Part shown: positions 23,288-34,914 of the stretch, one piece after another
Position numbering within the stretch: the stretch's first letter is position 1
Layout: each line of letters begins with the position of its first letter
Source: Lophium mytilinum
Taxonomy: Eukaryota; Ascomycota; Dothideomycetes; Mytilinidiales; Mytilinidiaceae
DNA: 64,000 bases
Assembly (NCBI GenBank): GCA_010093605.1
Contig: MU004185.1
Span: 1,075,334 to 1,139,333, forward strand
Direction: 5' to 3'
Program-made: the position numbers and the translations under genes
The notes under the pieces: generated by a model
Database searches by the model: none
What the model was told of the DNA's origin: nothing
What the model saw: only the letters and a program-made list of their open reading frames with translations

Positions 23288-24528
23288 TCAGCGACGAGCA
23301 ATTTCAAGGTCGGTCCTCCGGTTAGCCTCCGTAAGCTTCTTCTTGAGTCCCGCGATGAGAGTGCCGTGCTCAAGGTATCCCCACTTCTTGACGTTCAGCT
23401 CGCCAGTCTTCTTGTCCATGACCTTGCTGTGGAAAGAGTTGCTGCCGAAGGAGAGGATCTCCATGACAGCAGCCGCATCTTTTCTATAGGGACCGGGGTT
23501 GTTGAAGCTAGTGAGCCAGGTACCAGCATCGGACCAGATCACTTTGAGGGCTTGAGGAACCTGGGAGTTGCTGGAGACATGGTCGAATCGGAGCTTCTTG
23601 AGTTGCTTGCAGTTGATCAGCAGCTGGAATGCTGGCTGCGCAGTCTTCCGCTCGTACATCTCCACGATGATCTTGGTTATGTACTTCCTGCCAACATCAA
23701 TCTGCAACAAGAAGTTCTGCAGGCTGTAGGTAGTCTCCATAATGAACTTCTGATTGAATAGGATGGGAAGAGCCTCTTCGCGGACTTGGCGGTTGAGGGA
23801 GAGAATGGCCAAGCGGTTCAAGCTGGTGAAGGCGGGAGCGAAGCTCGACTTGTGGGTTCCTCCCCTAGTCTTGACCCGGATAGTCTTGCCTTCGTCGCAG
23901 AGGATATGGTTATAGACCCGCTCACGGACGTTCTTCGGTAGCTTCATAAACTCGAATGGGAGTGTCTGCTTGACGATGATGGCTATGAGGCCCGAGTGAT
24001 TGGTCTGACCCATGTTGACCTTGAAATTTGATTAGCACGGCCCGAACAGCGTCCGAAATAGAATACTTACCATTCCCATCAATCTGAAGGGATTGTCAGA
24101 GCGGAGCTTGAGAAGCTGGCCGAACTGAAAGTCTTTGCCTAGCTGTTTACACATTAGCTTGGAATCAGCACAACAATGGACAATAACGTACATCAGAAGA
24201 CTGAGTCGCGGAGTTGAAGTAGACTTCGAGCACGATACCAGGGTCCGCCTCCTCCAGCCTGTTGACGATGGCGTCATTGACGTCGTTGAACTTATTTACC
24301 TATTCATAGCGTCAGATATGCAGGTCAGCGTTGAGAGGGTTGAAAGCATACCAAGGCGCGCTGGCGAGCTTTGAGCTTCTTGAGCTCAGTACCGGAAATT
24401 GCAGTGGCAAGCACGAGCTCTTTACCACGTGAACGGCCTGTCGCGGGAGTGCATGGGGCGAGAGCACCGGGGGTGGGAGTGCTCGGCGCGTCCAACATCA
24501 TCGCGTCCTCAGACGTTACGGAAGACAT
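23288..24528 (-). CDS. F-box-like / 2EXR-type protein of unknown role
   Basis: Four exons: 24528-24352, 24299-24192, 24142-24071 and 24019-23288, giving 362 residues, all joins in phase with good splice signals. The N-terminal part is Ser/Thr/Pro-rich (DAPSTPTPGALAPCTP), followed by ATAISGTELKKLKARQRAL and NKFNDVNDAIVNRLEEADPGIV. The C-terminal half has FEFMKLPKNVRERVYNHIL and LAILSLNRQVREEALPILF. This is the pattern of fungal F-box-like or 2EXR-type proteins, which form large families in Dothideomycetes and Leotiomycetes. A ubiquitin-ligase adaptor role is possible but unproved. A TATA-like TTATATG lies 130-140 bp upstream of the start. No membrane segment or signal peptide is seen. Confidence 0.8.
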
Positions 24529-26085
24529 TGTGGAGGTGAGAGGGGTGAGAATGTGGGGTGATTTGGACTGCGTGAGGCAAACGATCAGCTTCAAAAAGGT
24601 GGAGGAAGGTTGGTGGTTGGCGGAGGAGAGGAGGGAGATATGAGGTGGGGTGGAAGGAGGAAGGTTATATGTAGGTGGAAGAGGAGGGCAGAAGTCAGCC
24701 GACGCGAGATTGAGGCGCCCAGGCAGCAACTGAGGTGAGAGACGCGTTTTAAAGTGAGAAATCGGGTCGCCGTGACGCGCTTCCGGATTTGAAGTGGTCT
24801 GGGGCCCTTTTGGAAGTCATCTGGGGTGCCTCAACGTGGTAACAGCCTATGCAGCCAGAGCAGACAGAGCGCCCAATTCGCAGGTAGGTGAGCAACGACC
24901 TCTAGGCCAAAGGTCAACAGAGTGCGAATTGTGTTAAGGTTCCTGCATTTTACGCTGATTTCCTTGCAACTCTGAAGCTGACTCCATGGTGATAGGAGTT
25001 GCCCCGTGCTACAGATTGAAAACAGACAAATTGGACCCAGAGAATGAGGCTCTCTAGGAGTATCTTAAGATGACGCGGCAGCTCATGAAACTTGAACCTC
25101 ACGACATTCCAGCACCGCTGATACGTTTTTGACACCGTTCGGGATTGGATCAGGACCGGCCCAGACTGTCACAATATTTGCGAATTTCGACCAACTTGAC
25201 TCATGCTGCAGATACCAATGGGATCTGTTTCAACTTCAATTGGACGTTCTGTAGGATGACATCTCGATTTCGTAACTGAGGAGGATATCGTTGCGTTGAA
25301 GGTCGAGTATCTAATCTTTTCGTTAGCAAGAATCGTAGCATGCAGATCAAGTCTACATCACTTAGCTTGACTCACTTGGCTGAGAGCTACCCTTCATATT
25401 GGTCTCGCACTTGCTTGAACAGTCTTTCATTGCTCGTGAGAGCTGCTAATATGAGCGTGTGAATGACAGAGTCCACTGCATGATGGAAAAGTACTGGCAG
25501 TCTCTAGTTCTAGCATGCTCATTTCAGCCACATGTAGTCGGCCGTGCTACGTTGCAAACAAACTAAATTTTTGGGTTTTCGAACTTGCTCTCTTACAGGG
25601 TCTGATGCCCATATGTTGTACACATCCCTTTACTCGACAGCGCCATTGTAACTGTACGAAATCCGGCAAACATTGAAGAAGAGGAAGTAGATAGGAAATA
25701 ATATGGTAATACCATACTGCTGTCCAGATAGACCTACTGCCGCTGTCGTTGAATGAGCCCCGTAGAAGGGCTTTGCTCATTGAGTTGCGGGAATCTATTT
25801 TATCGTCGACAAGCACTGCTGGAAGACTTCCCTAGCTGTATACGGCCTACTCATTCCACGGATCTAATCAAAAGAATACTAGGCACGTTCTATGAGCCGA
25901 AGATGAGTTCCTCAAGATGTTGTGGTAGATGAATGGAAAAAGCACGTTCACCGACGTTGACTTGGAGCTCTGAGCACGAGCCTCAACATCCCACCTCAAC
26001 TTCCACCAAGCTTTCCCAATTCACCGCGCAATCGCACGAATCCCCGTCGCGACCACCTCCAAACCTCTAATTCATAATCGCAAAC
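24529..26085. other. Intergenic (about 1.55 kb), divergent promoters
   Basis: This lies between the F-box-like gene (minus) and the Sdc1 gene (plus), so it must hold both promoters. No coding frame stands out. A CTGGGGTGCC word near 24833 resembles part of the hairpin in the Ssb intron, but the match is too short to count as a copy. Confidence 0.45.
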
Positions 26086-26696
26086 ATGGCAGAAGCCTCG
26101 CCAAACCCCCTTCCCGCCGACCTCACTCCCACCTTCCCCGAACCCACCGCCAACGGCACAAACATGGACATCGACGTGAAAGAAGAAGCACCCATAGAAG
26201 TATTTACCCTCTTCCTCCGCTACCAAATCCCCAGCCCAATATTCTACCGCCATGTCCCTTCGGCGCAAGGCCGCCGCAGCCGCACAGGCTAAAGCCCAGC
26301 AGAACCAGCCCGTCGATCCGCCCACGCCCTCCGTCGCGCCCACAACTCCCCTCCCGAACCAGAGCACAGCTGCAGCGTCGGCTGCGCGCAGCTCGCCGCA
26401 CCCGGGCCAGAGCAATGGGCCGCTGCAGCAGCCGCCGACGAACCCGATTCCGCATGGGAGCCCAACGAGGGTGTATTTGAATACCTATGTTACGCCGCAT
26501 TTGTTGGAGGCTATGAAGCATTTGGCGACGCAGGAGTAAGTTGGGTTGACATTTCCTAGGGAGGGCTTTGAGGAGATGTGGAACGTTGGCGGAGAGGTTG
26601 GGCTATCATGCTAATACGGGTGCAAACAGGCCAGACAAACCGCTGAAATGGCTATCTGAGTTTCTGGCGGAGAAGAGTAGAGAGCTGGAGGGTTGA
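26086..26696 (+). CDS. SDC1: COMPASS complex subunit Sdc1 (Dpy-30 family)
   Basis: Three exons: 26086-26199, 26270-26535 and 26630-26696, giving 148 residues. Sdc1/DPY-30 dimerises and binds Bre2/ASH2L in the Set1 COMPASS complex, which methylates histone H3 Lys4. The Dpy-30 motif is at the C-terminus: TRVYLNTYVTPHLLEAMKHL followed across the second intron by PDKPLKWLSEFLAEKSRELE. The N-terminal half is Ala/Pro-rich and likely disordered. The first intron (70 nt, GTATTT donor, CAAG acceptor) is inferred from phase. If it were retained, translation could instead start at the internal ATG at 26252 (MSLRRKAAA), which would keep the Dpy-30 motif. The gene converges with the uS15 gene downstream. 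Confidence 0.9.
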
Positions 26697-27069
26697 AGCA
26701 CAACGGAACACGGCAGCTTTGATCTTATTCAAGAGGATCTGTTAAACGGGCAAGGGCATGTCACTCTAATGGGGCGGTTGTACAATATCTGCATGAGCCT
26801 GGCGTTCAAAACGGGGGGCGCCTACTGTGCAACGGAGATATCACTTTGGGACAGCACAGTTGGATCTGATGCACTGGGGAACGGTGTTTGTAGTGGGCGC
26901 GGCGCTTATGCACGCTTCCCTAATTGCTTGTAGGATTGCCATAATGGTGGATCCCAATCCCTCACAAACAATCTATTGGTAGTTGTGAATCTCAGTCCCC
27001 ACCCGGATATGCCCTTCGTTTGCCCATCCTCCAGCAAGAGAACTCCATTTTGATGACCAGACGACTAAT
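26697..27069. other. Intergenic between convergent genes Sdc1 and uS15
   Basis: 373 bp shared by two 3' ends. No coding frame or structured element is seen. Confidence 0.5.
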
Positions 27070-27869
27070 TTATGCGACCAGCGTGCTGGCAGTGGCGCTC
27101 TCGTATCTCCAGGTCGGGGGGAGGACGCCAACGGTCTTGTAGCTAATTAATCGGTGAGTAGACGCTCGACACTTCGATTGGGCGAAGACATACTAGCGAG
27201 ACAGGCGGTGGATACGGGACTCAATGAGAATGAGACGGAACTGGCGCATGTTAGAGCTTGGCTTTTCAACAAGGGAGTAGATCTAAGTACCTTGGAGTCC
27301 TTGTCGTTGCGGTTGCGCTCAAGATGCTTGCGGACGGCGACGGCCTTCTTGATCAACACTGAGGTTCGAGTTTAGTATTTGGAGCGAGGAGGAAAGAGCT
27401 TTAGCAAGGCTTCTCACTGTAAAGGTCCTCGGGAATCTCGGGAGCTTTGGTATAATTAGCATATGAAGACATAGAGCGGCACGAGAGAAGGAAGTCTGAA
27501 CATACCAAGACCTGTTTAATCAAAGGCACTCTGTCAGCATTGAAACCAAGCAGAGGCAAATTTATATAGCGCTGCAGATACATTGCCAGAGAGCAAGTAC
27601 TGCCGTTGACCTGCGCTTCACACGGGATGCGTACCATTGCCCTTTAGGATTCTCAAGATCTTGTTTCCGGTGACGACCTTGACCTGTGCGATACCGTGCG
27701 AGTCCCGGAGGACGACACCGATCTGGGATGGGGTTGCGCCCTTCTTCGCAAGCTTGCAGATCTGGTCGACAACCTGCTCGGGGGTGGTCTTGAGCCACGC
27801 CGGGGGAGTGCGCGAGTAGGGGATGGCGCTGGCCGATATGCCCTTTCCGTTGGAGTGGAGTCTGCCCAT
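27070..27869 (-). CDS. RPS13: 40S ribosomal protein S13 (uS15), with a 6-nt exon
   Basis: Six exons: 27869-27635, 27511-27506 (6 nt), 27444-27418, 27358-27291, 27240-27194 and 27142-27070. The joined CDS is exactly 456 nt, 151 residues, the usual length of eukaryotic S13. The protein sits in the small ribosomal subunit and binds 18S rRNA. The first exon reads [20 protein letters not shown], then [19 protein letters not shown]. The family block [13 protein letters not shown] is obtained only if GTCTTG at 27511-27506 is used as an exon. It has an AAACAG acceptor before it and a GTATGT donor after it. The last exons give [30 protein letters not shown] and [20 protein letters not shown]. One residue (Met in the Y-M-L-I-K-K join) differs from the usual His. 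Confidence 0.96.
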
Positions 27870-29531
27870 CTTGAATGTCGGATACCGTTGGCGTCGGGGT
27901 GCTGGTGGTGATGTCAAAGTCGTCGCTGAGAAGCTGGAGGTGAGGTTGTGGGAAAACGCAAATTGTTCGCTTGTGCGCTCGGGCCGCAGGGCGACCGCAG
28001 CTAGCCCTTACAAAAAAGCTGTCGCTCAACCTCACGCCTTCTCCACTACATCTCACATCGACAACATCAACTCGATGCAGCACGTCCGCGATGTAGCTCC
28101 ACCTACAGAGCCTCGCTGACAGAGAGCCTGGATGCCCACGTGTGCGTATCCTCATCACGAAAGAGGCCTCGACATGCTGGGCAAAGGGCTGATTCAGATC
28201 TGGTATGTTAGTTCCGCCGTTCACACTTTCCACCACCCTCCTTCAAATGATGATCTTTTCCAATACATACAATATTTCTGGTACCTCTTGATTTAGTGGG
28301 CCTGCGGGTTCGCGATGATCGCAACGGACTTCTGATAACTTAATGACTTCTTGTTACATTCGAAATCTCAATCCTGGATTGTGCTAACAAGTTTGAAGAT
28401 AGGAATAGTAATCTTAGACATAGCATCCTTCGAACCCATTGCTCAAACAAAGCTAGTGGCTTGCTTGGGAACGCATCACTAGTTGGGCGACCTTCATAGC
28501 TCGAGAAGTCCACACTTCATGCCCTCACGATATTCCACACCCCATTAGTCGGCTGTGGGCTTAGGTGAGCAAGCATGGACTCCCTCATACATGGGTGGTT
28601 CCCATGTATGTAGATGTGGTGTTTTAGTTGAGGTGGGTTTAGGCGGCGCGAAATCGGCGTTCATGAAAGCATAACAATGCCACCCAGACATCCCTTAAGG
28701 ATACTGTTAGAACTGTGATATCATAATGGACCTATAGACTGTACATTGGCCAAACCATATTAGTACATGAGCTCTCCGATGTGACCGTTTTGTCTTTATC
28801 AACACGTGAGTATTTGAAACCCCATGCGCGGAGCTTACACCGCAATTCCATTCAAGGTTTGCCAGATCTCTCTCAGTCATATCATATCTAAAAGTCTGAT
28901 GCTGTGCAGGTGGCATTTTCTGCGGGAGCGTGACTTTTTCACGTGCTCTTACAATCACTGCTGGGCATCAGGTCCCTGCGTCCCCCTTCTATTCTCTTTC
29001 CGAAATGCAGAAACAAGGTTTTGAGCTTAAACAGAATATTGAAACATCTTCCTGTCATCTGGTCCGAATCACTGTTACCTGCGTGGACCTTGCTCGCAAA
29101 CTTGGCAGGCGCAGTGCTGAAAACCCAAGTCACAACACCCGATCGTAGTTCCCTTATGACCGCAGGCGCCCCTTTGATGTTTCCAATTTACGCTCTGGTT
29201 TGATTAATAGGTGCCCATGTCTGAGGAATACTCGTTGTTCACACGTCAGTGTGCTGAAATGAGGCCGTTTTGGCATGTCAAATTCCCGAGGGTTCAAATC
29301 GTGGGCTCGCTCAAACGCATCTGCCAGCAGGCTTGAGTACACGGGGGAGCTTCTTCACGAACAAGCGAGCCACGCAGTGCCTTATTTACTACAACAAGCG
29401 TCATGAACCTCCTCCGCCTCCACCTCTCCACCAACCTTCCTCGTTCTCAACCCCCATTTGCCCTAGATCTGCATACCCAATACACGATCACAGCTCTTAC
29501 TTTATAGCATTTACTGCTCAGCACCGCTAAC
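27870..29531. other. Intergenic (about 1.65 kb), with a perfect hairpin
   Basis: Divergent promoter region between uS15 (minus) and the TOS1-like gene (plus). The first 200 bp are C/T- and purine-rich, as expected of a ribosomal-protein promoter and leader. A perfect 10-bp palindrome with a 5-nt loop lies at 28586-28610. No gene is seen. Confidence 0.5.
28586..28610. other. Short perfect hairpin
   Basis: CATACATGGG and CCCATGTATG flank the loop TGGTT. The palindrome is isolated and no T-run follows it. It may be a protein-binding site or chance. Confidence 0.5.
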
Positions 29532-31477
29532 ATGCTCATCTACTTGCGCCCCTTCATGGCGGCGCTCTTCGCGGTCCTGCTCTGCAGTGTCCGCGTCGTC
29601 GCGGAGACGTCGGGCGAGCTGTGCAGTGGCACGGCTACAATGGAGGGCGGCAATTCCTATTGCTCGCAGGTGACCAAGATCACTTATCACAACATTAGCC
29701 AGCATGGGAGTTATAAATCGACCACCAACATGGACGTGAACAGCGGGATCTGCTCACACGACAATGTCACCTATCCGAACACGGGCACCCTCACCCCGCT
29801 CCTCGGCGAGGTAAGTCAATCTCTCCTCCCAACGAGAGACACCTCTGTAGAAGATACTAACAGTCTCTCCGCACCAGGTCTCCATGCATCTGCGTGGTCC
29901 TATGAACTTGACTCAACTCGCTGTCTACACGCTACCGAACACCGTATCTGGCAAGCGCCGCTCCGTCTCCGATCATGGACACAAGGGCAAAGGTCATCGA
30001 CGCAAGTTCGCCGGCATCCATCCCAAGATTGGTAGTCATGATCACCATAAGCGGGACGTCGGTGATATGGTCACCGCCACCATCGACGGTCAAGTTGTTT
30101 CATGGATCAACGTGTACGACGGTACTCCTGCGACTCAAGAAACAGACAAAGCTTCTTTGCCGACGACAGAGGCTGCTCTTAGCTCTTTCGGCAATAGCCC
30201 TGTGACCACCACCGATATTCAGGACATCTATGTCGCTACTACCATCACCGAGGATACTGAAGCGATGAGCTCTGCTGCCATCACCCTGACTGGACAAAAG
30301 CCCCGCACTACTGTTTATGTCACGACTACCGAGATTATCACGATTCCCACTGGCTCCGCTGCTGTACTAAGTAAAGCAGAGGCGACTGGCGTTGATGCGA
30401 CGACCTATCTGCTGTCGGCGGATTCCTCAAGCTCGACATCTCTGTCTTCTGTTAGTGCAACGACTACTAGCGAAAATTCGGCTCCGACGACTCTACAATC
30501 GGTTTTCTCCGCGTACTCGACCTCTACCAATACCGACAGTGAAGGCGGCGCGGCGCCGACTTCTCCATCATCTACAGGCGCATCCAACGCACCACAGCCA
30601 TCGACCGCCGTGAAGGCAGAGGCAGGATCATGGAGTCGGGTCGCATACTATCAATCTGCAGCTTCAGCCCAAGCCACCGGATTCGCGTTCCTTAATCACA
30701 GAGGCAATGATGCAGTATCGGGGACTTGGGACTCGTAATAATATCGCTAACATAGGTTGGATTCAACATAGCTAATCGGTTATAGGAGTTTCGGCAACTC
30801 GCTCTCCTACGCATCTAGCGACGGGACTACGTGTGCGAATGTCAGCACTCCTTTCAGCGGCAACCTCTCGACCTCCGATGTCGAGCTGGCAGTGTTCACG
30901 GACCAAGTCTGCAACGGAGACTGCGATTACACCCGTCCAAAATCTGTAGCTCATCGTAAGTATAGAGTAAACCTAAGCGTTCAACAGGGCTAACAAATAA
31001 GACGGCTGGAGCGGCGAAGCGAAAGCCTTCTTCGTCGAGTTCCAGATGGATCACTATAACAACAGTCCAAGTTCCAATCAAGGGTTGATTCAAGATGCTC
31101 CGGCTTGGTGGTTCCTCAACGCCAATATCCCGCGGGTCCTCCAGTATGGAGACGACAGGAACAGCCAGCCTTGTTCTTGCTGGGCCTACGGCTGCGGCGA
31201 GTTTGACGCATTCGAGATCCTTGAACAGGGAGAGATGCGTGCCAAGTCGACCCTCCATCGGCAGGGAAATCTAGAGGGAGGAGACTCCAACTACTTCCTC
31301 CGCCCGGTTGGGAAGACTATCAAAGTCGCCGTTGTCTGGAAGGATTACAATATCACTGTTGCGATTCTGGACGACAGCTTCTCGTTCAGCGAGGTCCTCA
31401 CGGCGAGCCAAATTGCTGACATCGTCTCGTACTCTGAACAGAGCAACACCAATTCGCTGTTTGCTATCGGCACGTAG
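29532..31477 (+). CDS. TOS1: TOS1-like cell-wall protein (DUF2403/DUF2401)
   Basis: Four exons: 29532-29810, 29878-30734, 30786-30955 and 31002-31477, giving 593 residues. TOS1 is a covalently attached fungal cell-wall protein whose C-terminal domain is classed as a putative glycosidase. A signal peptide covers about residues 1-25 (AALFAVLLCSVRVVA). The N-terminal glycine-rich-protein domain (DUF2403) spans roughly 30-150, with CSGTATMEGGNSYCSQVTKI and Cys pairs. A Ser/Thr-rich linker follows, carrying TTVYVTTTEII. The C-terminal DUF2401 domain starts at WSRVAYYQSAASAQATGFAF and continues with FGNSLSYAS, DAPAWWFLNANIPRV and CSCWAYGCGEFDAFEILE. No GPI signal is evident at the C-terminus. Splice joins are all in phase, with CTAAC-type branch sites in introns 1 and 3. 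Confidence 0.9.
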
Positions 31478-32064
31478 AGCGACTTCAATCTCCGGCTTCT
31501 TTGCTGTTTGCCATGTGGCTTTCAAAGAGTAGTCAGTTTCCAACTTCTTGTATGTAGCTTGGAGGCGTGGAAGGCACGGGAAGTAATTTCCGGGAGAAGT
31601 TTGGTATGGGGCATATTGTCCACCGATGTATAATAGCAAATGGCAGACTTCCCACTTGATGTAGGGAGTGTTCTATCTTGATGCGATGATTGATACGACA
31701 GGGAGGCGACTCATGTGACGCGCGATTTGCTTGTGAAAAAACTCGAGTGAACATTAGGTCAGCGAGGATAGCCTCGGCCTCTGGAACCGTGAACCCTCGT
31801 AACCGTGCGGTCACCACCAGCAATCGCCTTCGCGCCGCATCATAAACCTCGCGCTCGCGTTCGCATCAAACCTTCTGAACATCCTACCCTTTGCGCACAC
31901 GGCCAGACTCCTCGTTCGCTTTCGGTGTCTTTCGCTCTTTTGTTTATCCGCAAACCCCGCAAACCTGCTAGCGGCTTATCACCCTACAACCACAAGAAAC
32001 TGGACTCGCGGACTGCAACCGCACACAGACCGATGACAGTTTGGTGAACTACTGCGACCTGGAG
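31478..32064. other. Intergenic, TOS1 3' flank and PEX13 promoter
   Basis: 587 bp between two plus-strand genes. The last 200 bp are C/T-rich with ACCCTAC- and CCGCAAAC-type words. No gene is seen. Confidence 0.5.
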
Positions 32065-33524
32065 ATGGCCTCACCATCGCCACCAAAGCCCTGGGAGCGA
32101 GGCGGCGGAGGAACCAGTAAGTGACGTCGCGCGAACGAACTCGTCTTGGTCGCATTCTCATCGTAATGGCAGGCCTCGCTGGGACGACAAACACACCAGC
32201 ACCCTCAGCTACCACGACGGCGACATCGACCTCCTCTACCAGTCCTCCACCTCTCCCGGAACTACCTAATACGCTGAACTCTGTTGTGAATCGCAACTCG
32301 TCGAACTATTCTACAATGAACCAGAACCGCCTCGGATCGTCCCCCTATGGATACGGTTCCTCTCCCTACTCCTCTCCCTATTCTCGACTCGGAGGCGGAC
32401 TCGGAGGTGGGCTCGGCGGAGGCTATGGCTCAATGTACGGAGGCGGAATGGGAGGCATGTACGGCGGCATGGGCGGCATGGGAGGCATGGGAGGCATGGG
32501 CATGGGCGGGATGTACGGAGGGATGGGCGGCATGCCAGGCGACCCGAATAACCCTGCTTCTTTAACCCAGTCGTTCAGCCAAAGCACACAGGCGACATTT
32601 CAGCTTATCGAGAGCATCGTGGGCGCCTTTGGCGGGTTTGCCCAGATGCTTGAGAGCACATATATGGCCACACACTCCTCATTCTTTGGTAAGTCTAGGG
32701 CCCTTTTTTTCTGACATGAAGTATTAACAAATGCTGCAGCCATGGTTTCGGTAGCCGAACAGTTCGGAACTCTTCGACAAACACTTGGATCCGTCCTGGG
32801 GATCTTTACAATAATGCGATGGATCCGGACAGCCATTGCGAAACTTACAGGGCGTCCACTTCCCGCGTCCTCGAAGGAGCTTACGCCTGCAGGCTTCGCT
32901 GCCTTCAATGGGCGTATGCCCGATGGTTCACCAGCGGCGCCGAAGCCTTCCAAGAAGCCATTTATTATGTTCATGGTCGCCGTATTTGGTCTTCCGTATC
33001 TGATGGGCAAGCTCATCAAGGCCCTTGCTAGGTCGCAAGAAGAGGAAGCGAAACGTCAAATGGAGGCAAACCCACAGGGCTACGTGGATGGGCAGCCATT
33101 GGATCCGAGCAAGCTGGATTTCTGCCGCTTGCTATACGACTTCACCCCAGATACGAACATGGCGTCAGTACAAGGAGTTGACCTAGCCGTCAAGAAGGGC
33201 GATCTTGTGGCGGTTCTAAGCAAGACGGATCCGCTTGGGAACCCATCAGAATGGTGGCGGTGCAGAGCACGCGACGGCCGGATGGGCTACCTTCCCAGCC
33301 CATACCTCGAGCCGATCCAGAGGCGGCCAGCTCAGGCCCAGATCACCAGCGGCAGCCAAGTCGGCAGCCCAGCTGGCAGCCGCGCACAAACGATGACTAG
33401 CAGCTCAGGTAGTCGTGCAGCAACCATGACTGAGACTACGGCCCCGGAGAAGCCGCCCCAGGTGGCTGGCAAGGCGGGTGACATTGGTGTTGAGAGTTTC
33501 CAAAAGGGCCAATTCTATTCATGA
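32065..33524 (+). CDS. PEX13: Peroxin 13, peroxisomal membrane docking protein
   Basis: Three exons: 32065-32116, 32173-32688 and 32740-33524, giving 450 residues. Pex13 forms the docking and translocation site for Pex5/Pex7 cargo with Pex14 at the peroxisomal membrane. The start MASPSPPKPWERGG is the usual fungal Pex13 opening. A Tyr/Gly/Met-rich segment (about residues 95-155) with YGGMGGM repeats follows, which fits the FG/YG-rich N-terminal phase of Pex13. Then come the conserved AMVSVAEQFGTLRQTLGSVL and a hydrophobic stretch PFIMFMVAVFGLPYLMGKLI. The C-terminal SH3 domain reads RLLYDFTPDT, LAVKKGDLVAVLSK, EWWRCRARDGRMGYLPSPYL. A Ser/Gly/Thr-rich tail ends the protein. All joins are in phase. 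Confidence 0.95.
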
Positions 33525-34288
33525 GGATTTTGGCTTGACATGGCGTTCAGGCGCTTTTTTAATCGCGGCACACTGGAAGGAACACTTTCTGTGTAGGTAC
33601 TAGGTTTAGGTCCATATTTGTAGCCCTAGGAAATGGGGTAGGGGAACGAGCGGTTTTTGGGCGCTTTTCTTTCTCTATGTATGTTGAGCTTGGTTGGCAA
33701 AAGCGTTTTGAGCGCTGGATACGAGTTCACTAGCGATCTTCTTGAATATCTGTGTTAAAAATTTACGTCCTTCTACATATCATATGGACTGTCGTGTTGC
33801 GTACTTGTGGTAGAACTTCTGCTATAGTCTTATACAAAGCAACTTGGAAATGTTGAGGAGACTGCTTTGATAACCCACTGCGATATTCTACCCAATATAA
33901 AACCTCCACCGGCTCAAAGTAGTAATCCAACGTCCAGTGAATTTTGGTGAAGTCATATCACGTGTGATTTTGCAACGGATTTAGCAGCGAATCGCCCGGC
34001 GTGTCACTTTGGGATCTTCGGCTGCCCCTCGACCAGCAATCCAGCATCTACAGCTGCCCGCGGCGCAACCGCTGCCTGAAAACGTATCCACCTGGCCAAA
34101 CAAACATTTTCCTGGGGTCACCTAGACATCCTCCCTACTTCTACTAACTAAATCTCACCTGGCTGCTGCAATACAGTCCTTCCTCGAATCCTAGAGGCCC
34201 TCCGCGCAGGCAGGTTGATCCAGCACACCTGGTCCTGCATTCCTACTACTCACTCTCTCTTCCTTAACTCACCTAAGCTCCCGCCAGA
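33525..34288. other. Intergenic, PEX13 3' flank and E2 promoter
   Basis: 764 bp with no coherent frame. The last 150 bp are C/T-rich with an AACTAAATCTCACC leader-like stretch before the E2 start. Confidence 0.5.
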
Positions 34289-34914
34289 ATGTTTGCCAAA
34301 AGGCTCGGTAAAGTATGTATTGCTCCAGTGCATGATTACGATCAAGAATGCTAACGAGGTGTATAGGAGCTCTCAAAGGTGCGTCACTCCATTTCACACC
34401 CCCAGCGCGACCCGTACTTATCCTCCTGTAGATGCAGGGCCATCTCCCACCAGGCATCGAGCTCATCAAGGTGGACGACTTCCAGGAGTGGCTTGTGGAT
34501 CTCAGGGTGCTTGATTCGAACCCGTTGTACGAGAACGAGGTATACCGGCTCAAGTTCACCTTTGGTAAAAACTACCCTATAGGTAAGCTTATTTCTCCCT
34601 ATATGGCCTTGAATAGAAACTAGGCTAACAACACTCTCACTATAGAAGCTCCAGAAGTCGTATTCGCCAAAGACGCAACTCACCCAATACCGTGGCACCC
34701 CCACATCTACTCCAACGGAATCATATGCCTCGACCTCCTTGACAACGCTGGCTGGAGCCCCGTGCACAATGTAGAGAGCATTGCTGTCAGTCTGCAGAGC
34801 ATGCTGACGGGCAACTCGAAGAAGGAGAGGCCACCGGGAGACGAGAACTTTGTCAAGTACAACACGCAGCGGCCGAAGGATATCAACTTCCTCTTCCATG
34901 ACAACAGCGTGTAA
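34289..34914 (+). CDS. Ubiquitin-conjugating enzyme E2, UBE2W / Ubc16 type
   Basis: Four exons: 34289-34312, 34367-34378 (12 nt), 34432-34582 and 34646-34914, giving 151 residues, the same length as human UBE2W. This E2 type transfers ubiquitin, in animals to N-terminal amino groups. Residues MFAKRLGK, ELSK and MQGHLPPGIEL form the N-terminal helix. The catalytic region reads HPHIYSNGIICLDLL, with the active cysteine in GIIC and the HPH in place of the HPN of most E2s. That exchange is typical of the UBE2W subgroup. It is followed by GWSPVHNVESIAVSLQSML and ends NFLFHDNSV, matching the WWYHDD-type tail. The 12-nt second exon is bounded by a GTATAG acceptor and a GTGCGT donor and keeps phase. 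Confidence 0.92.

Noticed and set aside
24785-24845. Second copy of the Ssb intron hairpin
   Set aside because: Only about 12 bases (CTGGGGTGCCT) match and no pairing partner is present.
32380-32545. GGCATG-type tandem repeat as a minisatellite
   Set aside because: It is the coding sequence of the Gly/Met-rich part of PEX13, a known feature of the protein's N-terminal region.
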